From Davidsoniella eucalypti (lineage: Eukaryota; Ascomycota; Sordariomycetes; Microascales; Ceratocystidaceae): a DNA stretch of 64,000 nucleotides. Every line of letters begins with the position of its first letter. The first letter of the stretch is position 1. The translations under genes and the position numbers were made by a program. Of the stretch, positions 40,083 through 51,180 are shown in pieces. The notes beneath the pieces are model-generated. The model was not told where the DNA came from, did not search any database, and was given only the letters and a program-made list of their open reading frames with translations. Location of the stretch: the NCBI GenBank assembly GCA_004009845.1, contig RMBW01000046.1:124001-188000 (forward strand), read 5' to 3'.

Positions 40083-41539
40083 TTACAACGCCATTTTTTC
40101 GTGTAGGAAGGGCTTCTGACCCTCAGCTTCACCGTACATGCCCGCAGTATGACCTCCGCCGCGGATCTTGTACTTGTAGATTGTTAGACCTTCTAGACCA
40201 ACGGGGCCACGGCCATGGATCTTGTTGGTGCTGATGCCGACCTCTGTGCCAAAGCCATAGCGCATGCCATCTGCCATGCGTGAGGAGGCATTCCAGTAAG
40301 CGCCTGCAGAGTCGACGCCAGCCATGAAGCGCTCTGCCACTGCAGCATCTTGCGTTACAATGACGTCAGTGTGGTGTGAACCGTGGGCGTTGATGTGGCG
40401 CACAGCAACATCCACATCGTTGACGGCCTTGATGGCAATGGTTAAGCTGAGGAACTCGGTGCGGAAATCAGCATCGACGGCATCCTGGATGCTGGAGCTG
40501 AGCTCGGGGGCAGATGTGGCAAGAGCGGCCTTGGTGGAGGCGTCGCAGCGCAGTGTTACGCCAGCAGCTACGAGACCACGGGCAACAGCGGGAAAGACAG
40601 GGAGGTCTAGAGCAGAAGATTGGACGAGAAGTGACTCGAGCGAGTTGCAGGCGGCGGGGTAGTTCGTCTTGGAGTCGACAATAACGGGCACTGCGATGTC
40701 GATATCGGCGTCGGCGGCAAGATATAGTGAGCAGATGCCGTCTGCGTGGCCCAGCACGGGGATCTTGGTGTTGTCTTTGATATAGCGCACAAGCTCGTTG
40801 GAACCGCGGGGAATGACGAGATCGATGGAACGATCGAGAGCAAGAAGCTGTGGAATGACATCGCGGGTGGTCACAAGTTGGATAGCGGCGTTGGGCACAC
40901 TTGAAGCTGAGAGCGCGGCAGATATGACAGTTGAGATGGCAATGAAAGAGGCGGTAGACTCTTTGCCGCCCTTGAGAATGGCGGCGTTACCGGATTTTAC
41001 AGCCAGCGAGGCAATGTTGGCAATGACTTCGGGTCTGGCTTCGAAGATGATGAGCAAGACACCGATGGGGCAGCTCACACGTTCAAGAACGAGGCCCTTA
41101 TCAAGCTTGGTGCGTAGGGAGATCTTGCCGACTAGAGATGATAGAACATTGTTAGCTGCATGGAAGGCAAGGCTGTAGAGAGAACCTGGGTATTTCTAGG
41201 GAGAAGAATCAAGAGGAAAGATGATGGTATCAACATACTGGGGTCTTCGAGATCTCGCACATCTAAGATGCCCTTGAGCATATCGTCAAACTTTCCCTTC
41301 TTGCCTAAATCTAAACGTGAGACCAGGCTGTCGCTCAATTTGCCCTCGCTAGCAGCTATACGGGCGGTTTCGAGATCTTGCGCATTGGCAGCGAGGATCT
41401 CGTCTTTGGCAGCAAGAAGATGAGCGTGAATTAGAGTGAGTGCCTCATTGCGGGCCGAAACAGGGAGAGTTGCAAGTGTCAGCGACGCTTCTTTAGCGGC
41501 TTCTGCGGCAAAGACGGGATCGGAGTCTGATAGAGACAT
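40083..41539 (-). CDS. PRO2: Gamma-glutamyl phosphate reductase
   Basis: NADPH-dependent reductase that converts gamma-glutamyl phosphate to glutamate 5-semialdehyde, the second step of proline synthesis, in the cytoplasm. Exons on the minus strand are 41,539-41,239 and 41,131-40,083, joined over a 107-base intron (GTATGT...TCTAG) with phase 1. Spliced length is 449 residues, close to yeast Pro2 (456). Aldehyde dehydrogenase-fold motifs are clear: LEDPIGKISLRTKLDKGL across the splice, RVSCPIGVLLIIFEARPEV, LKGGKE, DLVIPRGSNELVRYI, HADGICSLYL, and SKTNYPAACNSLESLLV with the catalytic Cys at about residue 262. The C-terminal region (GRGPVGLEGLTIYKYKIRG) is intact. The start is the first ATG and gives the usual N terminus. 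No sign of damage. Confidence 0.97.
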
Positions 41540-43773
41540 TGTGTATTTGTATAAAGAGATTATTGTATGAAGATCGGTTGTTGTGTTGAGCCGAGTTGAT
41601 GCTAGGATTTATGCTAATGTTTTTTGTGGAGGGGTTATCACGATAATTGGAAGAATTGAAGGAACTGATACTCAGAATATAGTTCTGATAGACAGCTAGA
41701 GTATATATTTGCTCTTGTAGCGAAGACTCTGCCCTGAGTTCAAGTCAAATCCGATTTACTTCGTTTCGTTTTCACATGATAGCTTGTCCTGCTTCTCTAG
41801 CTGACATACAATGATTACAATTTGTCCATCGGCGAAGCGTCTCCGCCAATACAAAAAAGCAAGAGTGCGACACACGTTGATTGGTCAATGGGCGTATAGT
41901 AGGACCTGCCTTGCGTGTGGCGCTTCTGCTTAGCTATGCGCCACACGGTTCTTTTGAGCTCGGGACTCGATAATTCACACTGACATTTGTTGTTGACTCA
42001 TTGAGCAATGTGCTTGCAAATCTGTAGCTTCGGCTTTCCAGACCCCGAGGAAGCAGATGCACTGTAACGTTATATCTTTTAATTTTGATTGGTTAGTTCG
42101 TCATATGTATTCTTTGACGTCTACCAACATGTCACTGATAGACATCACTAGTTCAAGTATCAATACCAGCAAAATGAATCGATAACTACGCGACATTGAC
42201 TATGTAGGACATAAACTACGTTTCAAACATAAATCATGTAGCTATGGGAAATGTAAATATGACCAATTTTTTTGTTTTGCAAATACGTATCTTGACTGCT
42301 ATTGTAACTCTTGTTCTACCTTTCTAATTTTAAGCTCACACTCTGTGAACCAGAATCGCCCTTCGAAGAAACGTATCAGTAATCATCAGTGTACGATGCC
42401 AACAGAAGATGGAATAGCCAGTAGGAAACGGCGTTCGTTGTACAGCTTTGATTTTGCTAGTGATGCCAAACCGAAGACCAATCTTTTGATCGTGTTTGGT
42501 AAATAATTTGGGAAGAAAATGTTGTCGTAGCTGGTAATGAATGTCATGGGCATCAAACGACTTTTTTATAATTTCTACTTCGATATCCTAGATGCCATAT
42601 GAGCTCGGCAATGTAGGGCCAATTACACACCATTTCCTGACAATAGGGTGGTTGTTGATTGGTGAAATAATCTTCTATGTAGCATATAAGCCTTCATATT
42701 TATTCTAGGTTGAGGTAGATGAACGGGCGATAAAGCGGTGGACACCACGCAAGCCGAATAAATTCCTCTTCCGATGGCTTGGGACAGCTTGCCAAATGCT
42801 CGGGCATGGACTCAAGTGTAGCCGACCCGGAATACAATATGTTATAGAATCTTATGCAAGTTCGGGAATCAAAGACGGGATACCTTATTTCGCATTGAAG
42901 TCGAAGATGTCCATTTCGAGTACGGTTCCTTGATTTACAGACTGTAGCGAGTGTGATCTTGTTGACTCAGGAGCAATAAAGTATTGAATTCTGCTAAAGT
43001 TAGCCATTTTGCCCGTTTGATAAAGATATTTATGAAAACTGACAAGTTTGTCGCGAGTGATGTTGGAGGAGAGGAAGCATTTCAAAGTCAATCGCTTGCT
43101 TTAGAGTCTAAATAGTTTTGCTGTGTGCGCACAATGTAAATAAACAAAACCTCAAAACGGATGTTACCAAGTTCGACGATGTTGTGTGTATCTGTTCTTT
43201 CAATATAAATCCAATGTGTCACGTGGTTATGCACAAAACTTGGTGTCGTGATAGAATTGGTATGTTTAGAGTTTTCAAGTGACAAATGGTTTAGCTATTA
43301 TAAATCTTGATAATATGATGAGAGAATAGAAGAGGCCCTCAATAACCTCAATCTTGACAAGCTTCATGTCTGTATTTAACTTTCGAGTAGACAGTGTTGA
43401 TATATGAATAGATATTGTGAAATTTTATATTCCTTTCATCTAGATACATAGCTATTGAACTTGTTATTCCTTTTATTTAGTTGTTATTTAGTGAACGGTG
43501 GGCTCGCTTTAGGCCACGCTGATCGGTCATTTGCGATAAAAATTCCGAGAGCTTATACTTGATTGTCAATCTGAGAACAGCTGATTACTCATGTCCATTG
43601 TTGTCTTATGTGACGTTGGATAGTGTGTTTTGTGGATATTTCATAAGCCTTTGAAAACAGTGCGAGATACAGTGCAATAAAATAAGAATGCCCTTTCAAT
43701 AGAGAACGACCACAGTCTAACAAACAATACGTATTGAGGCTGTCATTATTCTTCGGTAAAGTTTACTTACTAG
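41540..43773. other. Intergenic region upstream of PRO2
   Basis: AT-rich, no recognisable gene. The first few hundred bases should contain the PRO2 promoter on the minus strand. Remaining short frames have no family resemblance. Confidence 0.5.
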
Positions 43774-44050
43774 CTACTCCTACCTTGTTTGAATGGGTTT
43801 ACATGCAGGAATCTACAATGTGACTCTGCGCTGCACGAGTGGAAAAAAGACGGCAGCAAACGCACCTATGCCAATCCAGTTGATCTCGAGCTCTGGGATG
43901 AAGACTGGCGGTGTCCGGAGCCTATTTCGGCTGTAAGTTGACCTTTTGTATGGCCAAGATACAATAAAAGCAGATGCGGCGAAAGTTCAAGGTTGAACAA
44001 GGGGGTCTTCGGCAACTTGAAGCCGCTTTTGCCCGTTCAAGGAAAAGCAG
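43774..44050 (+). pseudogene. Orphan exon pair, possible gene fragment
   Basis: A coding-like island in AT-rich DNA. Frame one from 43,774 reads PCLNGFTCRNLQCDSALHEW and continues through an acidic, Trp-rich stretch (LELWDEDWRCPEPISA) to a canonical donor GTAAGT at 43,933. An acceptor GCAG ends at 43,973, giving a 41-base intron. The frame then continues with MRRKFKVEQGGLRQLEAAFA to 44,050, where GTGAAC could be a further donor before a stop. Four Cys in the first part (C-x5-C-x4-C, then a later Cys) could bind metal. No start codon or downstream exons were found. I do not recognise the family. It may be a relic, a piece of a gene I cannot assemble, or chance. Confidence 0.35.
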
Positions 44051-44951
44051 GTGAACCTAGCAACGAAGCCTGGTTAATGACAGGGCGTAGGAATTTCGGA
44101 ACAAGTTTAGCAACAGAGAGGATGGATGAATCACAGCTAAACAAGCATGCAAGGAGCCATAACACGCATACAATATGCTGTGGTGTGTTGGATATTGCAA
44201 ATTATGTCAAAAGCACAAGATAACTTCTTGATGTGACCAAGATATTTGTTACAAAGATTATGCCACGGGGTAGAAAGTAACCAAGTACTTTTGTAGTTGA
44301 TTCGAGAAGCCACCAAAAACAAATAACGCTCAGGGGTTTGCTGGTATGTATAGCAAGACATGACTTGAAAGACTCTTATATAGATCACAAGGTGTCACAC
44401 AAGAACTCGGATGCCTCGCGGGATATCGCCTCGCCAGAAGAAGAGAGTTAATAGATGAAAAGGACCTCTACAGACGGGTGCAGGGTTTGTTACATGGCCT
44501 GCGCTACTTTTATTAATATGAAAAGGGCTAATCAAGAAGGAAGAGTAGAGTACCTTTTAAACTAACAGAAAATTACCAACAAAGATTCCTCTTATTTTTT
44601 TTCTAGAATGCCGACTCCTTTATCTCTCGTCTCTTCCTTTCCGTCTGCAGATTGCATGCCATTTCCTAGATCTGAACTTCTTCATGATTTAGTAGAAGCT
44701 TTAAAGAATATAAGCCGGCGTATGTCCATTTGTCTTGCTGAGGATATTTTCTTTCTTCTTCACTCATTATTTTTGCTATGCTTCAATAACATCTATATTT
44801 TTCCTCTTTTGTTTCTGTTCGTGATAGATAATCTCAGTACTTGTCATCGCCACTGTGAATATATATCTTTGTTACTGGAAGCTTATGAGTTGGCTCTACT
44901 AGAGCCGTATTATACTAATTGCCGTCTTGTGACTTTTTCGAAATTTTCAAA
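44051..44951. other. Upstream region of the MFS gene
   Basis: Contains the promoter and leader of the transporter gene; the part after about 44,560 is T- and pyrimidine-rich. An open frame from 44,608 starts with ATG and overlaps the transporter start in another frame, but looks like leader sequence rather than protein. Confidence 0.45.
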
Positions 44952-46971
44952 ATGGCTTCCTCTAAAAACAAAAGCGAAGCAGAACCAGCAGTGGAATCGC
45001 CGCCCTCTGACACCCCCTGTATTATTCCATCTAATGATCATAGGTTGTCTACCTCGGTCCCATCGCGCTCCGCAGAGCCTCCGGCAAATCTCGGGACCGG
45101 CATCGGCAATACCCAAGACCATCACCATCACCAACACCATAACTCCAATTCCGCCTTTGGATCAGATACAGAGGCTGTCGAAGATGAAGACGAGGAAGAC
45201 GACATCCCTCACGACGGTGCCGAGGATCTTGAAAAGCACAGTACCGTGCCGCTCGGCCGCGTACGGACCGGTGCTAGTTTACGTCGGGTTCCCACCAGAC
45301 AGCGCCGCGGATGGGGCCACATCACACTAATCCCGGAAGTCGAAAATCCGCGCTGCTATAACATTGCTACAAAATGGCTGCTCACAGCGATTGTGGCATT
45401 GGCTGCCGTTGCTGGACCAATGGGCTCGTCCATTCTCTATCGTGAGTTTGATTACCTTTGAGAGATAAAAATCAAAAGCCAATATAGTGCGTTCTAAGAG
45501 TAACTAACAGACTTTCGTTTCTAGCTTCATTGCAAAATATGGCCGCTGATCTCGGAACCAGCGTCTCAACTGCTAATATCACTGTAGCCACTTACATGCT
45601 AGGTATGTACCCTTAACTTGATACAAACCCTAATAGAATCTAACCCTGAGCGAGAACTATAGGCATGGCTATCTTCCCCATCTGGTGGTCGTCACTCTCC
45701 GAGGTACTTGGCCGCCGACTGATGTACCTCGTGTCCTTTTCCATCTTTGTCGTCTTTGGAGTACTCAGTGCCACCAGCAAAGACATTGGCGGCATGATCG
45801 CCGTTCGTTTCTTTGCCGGTGGTGCTTCAGCTTCTGTCCAGACCGTTGGTGCTGGCACCATAGCCGATATCTGGGCCCCCGAAGATCGTGGCCGTGCCAT
45901 GGGAATCTTCTACATGGGACCTCTACTCGGCCCAATGGTGTCTCCACTTCTCGGCGGTGCCATTTCACAGGCCAAAGGCTGGCGCTGGACCTTATGGCTG
46001 CTTACCATATATGGTGGTGCCGTGCTCGGCATGATCTTCTTTCTGCTGCCAGAAACTTCCAAGCGAGCGCCGGCGCCGTTGCGGGGGGCTGGAGATCCAT
46101 CTGAGCTGAAGTCGACTAAGACGGAGAAGCTGCGCGCTGGCGTCAAGAGATACCTACTAGACCCCATCAAGGTGCTTTTCTTGATCAAGCACAAGCTGAT
46201 GATGTGCGCCGTGTTCTATGCGGCACTGACATATGGCGCTGTATATGTTATGAACCTGTCGTTGACCATGATCTTCGAAGCTGCGCCGTACAACTTCAGC
46301 CAGGTGCAGGTGGGTTTAATGTATCTCCCCATGTCAACTGGCTACATCGTCACATCGCTCCTATCGGGAAGCTGGAGTGACTACATCATGAAGAAAAAGC
46401 AGGCGTCTCTCAACCGCGTCGATATCAACGGTGTGCCAATCTACTATCCCGAAGACCGCTTTGGCATCAACCTATGGCTTGCTACAGCCTTGTTCCCCTG
46501 CTCCATGATCGCCTTTGGCTGGGCTCTGGACTATAAGGAAGCGTGGTGGTCATCGATCATCCCGCTAGTCGGCTTTGGAGTCGGAACTATGGTCGTTTTT
46601 GTAAGTCTTTTTTTTCCTCAACAACGTTCAGTAGCATATAGTACACAAACTGATTCATAATTTTATCATAGGGCGTTGCCACTGCCGCGTTGACTGAATT
46701 TGTTCCAAAGCGTAGTTCTGCTGGCGTTGCTGTGAACAATTTCCTACGCAACATCTTGTCCTTCATCGGCTCAATGGTTGCAAAGCCAATCCTCGATGCT
46801 GGCGGCTCGGGAAAGGTGTTCACTGTTCTTGGTACTATCTGCTTCGGGGTTGGTGTTGTTAGTTTGTTGCTTATGAACATGTACGGCAAAAAGTGGCGCG
46901 AGAGTCTTGATAAGGACGAGGGCTTCGAAAGACGCCAACCTGTGGTTTTTCAGACAAATGTCGTAGCTTAG
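44952..46971 (+). CDS. MFS drug:H+ antiporter, DHA1 family
   Basis: Major facilitator exporter of the fungal DHA1 group (Qdr/Dtr1/Aqr1-like), expected in the plasma membrane and driven by proton exchange; substrate unknown. Exons are 44,952-45,441, 45,525-45,602, 45,663-46,600 and 46,672-46,971, with introns of 83, 60 and 71 bases; phases fit and give 601 residues. About 140 hydrophilic residues come first, including a His-rich (DHHHHQHH) and an acidic stretch. Membrane segments start near 142 (KWLLTAIVALAAVAGP). Motif A reads SSLSEVLGRR at 199-208, the motif B Arg is R238 (RFFAGGAS), and a motif C-like YMGPLLGPMVSPLLGG follows TIADIWAPEDRGRAMG. A central loop and second half (FGINLWLATALFPCS, GVATAALTEFVPKRSSAGVA) complete a 12-segment layout. 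It converges on the PLP enzyme gene with 127 bases between stops. Polyamine, drug or organic-acid export are all possible. Confidence 0.94.
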
Positions 46972-47098
46972 GTTGCAGCATTATAAATCTAAGATGGTAG
47001 GCATCATATACGACTACTTAATACTTGTACATTTTATATATACACTGAGATACCCCTAGATATATCTAATGCTATACACACTTCCTTCAAAATCTGCC

Positions 47099-48405
47099 TT
47101 AATCTGAATAGAGCTTAACCAACGCATCGATAGCTATGTTTCCACCACTGAATACCAAGCCAAGATCCCATCCGTTCTTGCCAGCCTCTGCCTCCACCAT
47201 GCTTCTGAAATCCTCGTTCCACAGCGCCACAGCCAAGGAAACCACACCGCTAGGCTCTACGACCAACTTCATGCGTTCAACTACGAGCTTTAGCGTCTTC
47301 TTGATCTCCTCCTCCGTGACCGCATAGATCTGTTTGACCAGGCCACGCTCATACATGACACTCCACGGTAACACGCCAACCGGCGCTCGCAGACCATCAG
47401 CTATAGTTAGTGACGATACGTGCGTGATTCGTTCACCCGTGATATAGCTGCGCCGCGTCTCGTCCGCACCCTCAAATGAGGGCTCGGCGCCAAATACCGT
47501 GATACCTGTACCCTCCGAACTCAGCGCGATACCGCTAAGCAAGCCGCCACCGCTGATCGGTGCCATTATAGCATCTAGGCCCGTCTTTCCGGCCGGGGGA
47601 TAAGTGCCCTTGGCAGCTTCCGGGTGGGCGCTACCTTTAGCTGCGGCAGCGACGATGAGCTCGGCGGCTTGGTTCTGGAGCTCTAGGCCTGCCGTACCTT
47701 GACCAAGCATGATATCGGGATGGTCGTAAGGCGGCACGAGACGTGCACCAGTCTTGGCGATCACATCGTCGGCGGCAGCTTCGCGCTCGGGCGCTGTCGA
47801 GCCGCTGAAGTAAACGGTGGCGCCATAGCCTTTGGTGGCTGCAATCTTGGATGCTGGTGAAATACTGGGCATGACGACATGGGCCGGGATCCCGCTTTCG
47901 CGAGCAGCCAGTGCTAGTGCCTGAGCATGGTTTCCTATTGAAGCTAATCAGCAAAGAACAGTTCACACGTATATGAACAAGACGAATTTTAAGACGCACC
48001 AGAGCTGTGCGTAACAACACCCTTCTCGTAGCCGCCGGCCTCTTTCCAACCAGGCTCCTGCTTGAGCTTTTCAATGGCATGGAAAGCACCGCGAACCTTG
48101 AAGGCGCCGATACGCTGCAGGTTCTCGCACTTGAACCAAAACCGAAGCACCGGCTTTGACGGCGTGCGGCCTTCCCACTCGGTTCCGGCAAGTTCTTCAG
48201 TAGTGCGAGGAGTACACGCCATCTTGTTTATAGTGCTGTTGGTAAGAACCGGTGTCTTGTGGACGTGATCCCGAATTAGTTCAGCGGCTCCGATCACGGA
48301 TTCCCGCGTGAGTTCGGCACACGTCTTGAGATCGGCCATCGTGTTCTTTGCGATTAAGGGTTGAATCAAGCGATGTTTCGTTGATGTCGTCCGCCAGATA
48401 TTCAT
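47099..48405 (-). CDS. PLP serine racemase / Ser-Thr ammonia-lyase-like
   Basis: Fold-type II PLP enzyme closest in layout to eukaryotic serine racemase and threonine/serine dehydratase. Minus-strand exons are 48,405-48,000 and 47,934-47,099 around a 65-base intron (GTGCGT...AATAG), giving 413 residues from the first ATG or 391 from the ATG at 48,339. Numbered from the second Met, the Schiff-base Lys is K81 in GAFKVRGAF, and THSSGNHAQAL (residues 110-120) carries the Ser equivalent to serine racemase Ser84. Further motifs are GQGTAGLEL, the phosphate-binding Gly loop SGGGLLSG, AEPSFEGADETRR, VERMKLVVEPSGVVSLA and the terminal SGGNIAID. Compared with human Srr there are insertions near 47-63 and before the Gly loop. 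There is no C-terminal ACT domain, so it is not the classical allosteric Ilv1. The reaction (serine racemisation, or deamination of Ser/Thr or a hydroxy-aspartate) cannot be settled from sequence. Confidence 0.92.
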
Positions 48406-49216
48406 TTATTGGCGATAGTAGTATGGTCATGTGACTGGCTTGAGCACCAAGTGGAATATGTACAATAAGTCGCTAAAATGCTGCAATTGCAGAAACTCCC
48501 TTTAGCAGTTGTCCATTCCGGCCCTTTTTATATCTAGGCGTTCTATCATAATGGTGACATCCTACTCCAGGAAGGAGTGATTATATGCTTGAAAACCCCG
48601 CCAGATATCTGTAGGTACATTACTTATACATTGCATTACATTACATTGATCTTTATTTGTAGTCAAAGGAATGGCCGATAAGAGAAACTAAGACAGGCGA
48701 GACCGGAAAGTTCCCGATCGATTAACCGGTCGATTGACACTGTATAACTAACCCTAAGTGGCATGGCAAAGACTCTACAAATACGTATGTTTGATGATTT
48801 GGCGACTGTTGTGAACCAGGAATCTAGGAAATGAATATGTACGTGATCCTACCACTAACAGACCACTTTATATAGTGATTGAGACGTAACGAAGCAGGTT
48901 TGATGGACTGTGTAACATATTCATAGCATTGCAACTGTAACATCACACATATGTATACAGATAATCAGGCATATCGACAGTATAAGTGAGAAAACAGTGT
49001 CGTGTTTTTTTTCTAAGCCAAAACCAAAGCCTTGATGAAATACAAATTTGGTACAAAGGAAGGAGTTTTCATGCCTATCCATTCCCACCCCTATCAAAAC
49101 ACACCATCCAATCTCTCCGTCCCCGCGATGCTGTTGTTACTCCATGGAACCCGGTTCACGTCAAGTGTCAAAGCTCTTTTTTTATCCAACTTTTAATTCG
49201 GACGAAAAAAGAAAAT
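48406..49216. other. Intergenic region between PLP gene and ILV5
   Basis: Holds the promoter of the minus-strand PLP enzyme gene at its left and the ILV5 3' untranslated region at its right. AT-rich, with a short ATTACATT repeat near 48,630-48,645. No other feature seen. Confidence 0.5.
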
Positions 49217-50694
49217 TTACTTGGTGTTCTCGGGACGCAGAGAGCGGACAGCCTTACCGGCGCGCCAGATCTCCAGGTTGCGGATCTCCTCAAGCTCGGC
49301 CTCGTACTTCTCGCGGTAGTCGGGGGCAGAGTTGTACTCCAGAGAGCGCTTGGTCTCGGAACCATCCTTGACGGACTTGTACAGGTCGTTGAAGACGGGC
49401 TTCAGGGCGTCCTTGAACTTGGGGGTCCAGTCAATGGCACCACGGCGGGCGGTGGTCGAGCAAGCCTCAAACATCCAGTCCATACCGTAGTTACCGATCA
49501 GGGGGTACAGAGACTGGGTAGCCTCCTCGACGGTCTCGTTGAAGGCCTCGCTGGGGGAGTGACCCTGCTCACGCAGAACCTCGTACTGGGCGAGGAACAT
49601 ACCGTGGATACCACCCATCAGGCAGCCACGCTCACCGTACAGGTCAGAGTAGACCTCCTTCTCGAAGGTGGTCTTGTACAGGTAACCGGAGCCGACGGCG
49701 ACACCCAGAGCAACGGCCTTCTCCTGGGCCTTGCCGGTCACATCCTGGTAAACGGCGAAGGAGGAGTTGATACCGCGGCCCTCACGGAACAGAGAGCGGA
49801 CGGTACGGCCGGAACCCTTGGGGGCGACCAGAATGACATCAATGTCAGTGGGGACATCAACCTTGGTCAGCTTCTTGAAGATGGGGGAGAAACCGTGGGA
49901 GAAGTACAGAGTCTATACAGAACAAAATTGTTAGAGCTACTCGAAGCGTCGGAGAGAAAGAATGCTAGGGCTGTCTTACCTTGCCCTTGACCAGCTGGGG
50001 CTTGATAGAGGGCCAAGTCTCGGACTGAGCAGCATCGGAGAGTAGGTTCATGACGATGGTACCACGAGTGATGGCCTCATCAACCTCGAACAGGTTCTTG
50101 CCGGGGACCCAGCCATCCTGGATAGCATCAGTCCACGACTTGCCGTTCTTGCGGACACCGACAATGACGTTCAGGCCGTTGTCACGCAGGTTAAGACCCT
50201 GGCCGTGACCCTGGGAGCCGTAGCCGATGAGAGCGAGGGTGTCGTTCTTGAAGTACTCCTGTTGATGGGAAATAGAGTGTTGTTAGTAACTTTCCGGCCA
50301 TTGATATGGTATATTGAGAAAAGAAGAGGATTGTTTGACTCACCAGAAGCTTCTCCTGGGGCCAGTCGGCACGCTCTGTAGAGAACAAAAAGAAGATCAC
50401 CGGTTAGCAAAACTGTTCTGATATGATCGTCGAGACGGAACTTGTGCGCAGTTCTTGACAGAGCCAACTTCAAGGCACCAAGACATGACAGGACATACCG
50501 TGAACCTCCTCCTTGACGCCGGCGAAGTCAATGGTCTTGACACCACGAACCTGCATGGCAGGGCCAGAGACGGCGGCCTTGACGGCAGTGCGGGCGGCAG
50601 TGCGGGCAGTGAGGAAGGTGCGCTGCTGGACAACGGGGGTAGCCGCGACCTGGCGGGCAGCGCGCAGAGATCTGGAGAAAGCGCGGGAGGCCAT
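49217..50694 (-). CDS. ILV5: Ketol-acid reductoisomerase, mitochondrial
   Basis: Acetohydroxyacid isomeroreductase: Mg- and NADPH-dependent second common step of valine, leucine and isoleucine synthesis, in mitochondria. Minus-strand exons are 50,694-50,499, 50,375-50,344 (only 32 bases), 50,258-49,980 and 49,912-49,217, with introns of 123, 85 and 67 bases and consistent phases; 400 residues (yeast Ilv5 has 395). An Arg/Ala-rich presequence without acidic residues covers roughly 1-50 and ends near QVRGVKTIDF. NADPH loop GYGSQG is at 88-93; GVRKNGKSW and NLLSDAAQSETWPSIKPQL follow; SHGFSP begins at 174. Mg ligands D259 and E263 sit in SDLYGERGCLMGG. HSPSEAFNETVEEATQSLYP and STTARRGA belong to the C-terminal helical domain. 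Codon use is strongly biased to C-ending codons, as in a highly expressed gene. Confidence 0.98.
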
Positions 50695-51180
50695 TTTTGT
50701 AGAGATTTGTGACTGCTGATGCGTGAACAAACAAGTCTCAAAACGAACAAGAAGAAGAAAAAAATAGAAGGGGAAAAGGGAAAATTAAATAAAAACTGAG
50801 ACCAGGAAGAAAATCTCCATGAAGGGAAGAGGAAGGAAGGCCAGTTATGGTGTTCCTTCCCCCTAGAGCCAGCTCTTGCCACTTTTTTTTTTCATTTTGC
50901 GGTGCTAATAATTTTCAATATTGTATCTTTGTTCCTTGTTTTCTTCTATTTTTTTTTCTTCGCTGCTCTACCGACATCGGTAACGCCAATTACCAATTTT
51001 TTTTAAACTTTTCCTGCTGATTTTGTGGACCGTAATGGCGTTTCCGAAGCCGTGACTGGCTGGATTCTGCCACCGGCTTGGCCCCAGAATTAACCCACAA
51101 ACACCACAAAGACCGCAAAGATCAACAAAGGCCTTGAACGCAAAACCACAGCCAATCCTCAACCAAGCTTCGTTTCTTAA
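50695..51180 (-). promoter_or_regulatory. ILV5 promoter and leader
   Basis: On the minus strand the DNA next to the ILV5 start is pyrimidine-rich (TTTTCTTCTTCTTG and related tracts on the coding strand), as in strongly expressed fungal genes. No operator such as a Leu3 site was confidently identified. The exact promoter limits are unknown. Confidence 0.4.

Noticed and set aside
48986..49990. A 334-codon plus-strand frame across ILV5
   Set aside because: Antisense shadow of the strongly codon-biased ILV5 gene; Leu/Val/Gly-rich with no family resemblance, and it runs across an ILV5 intron.
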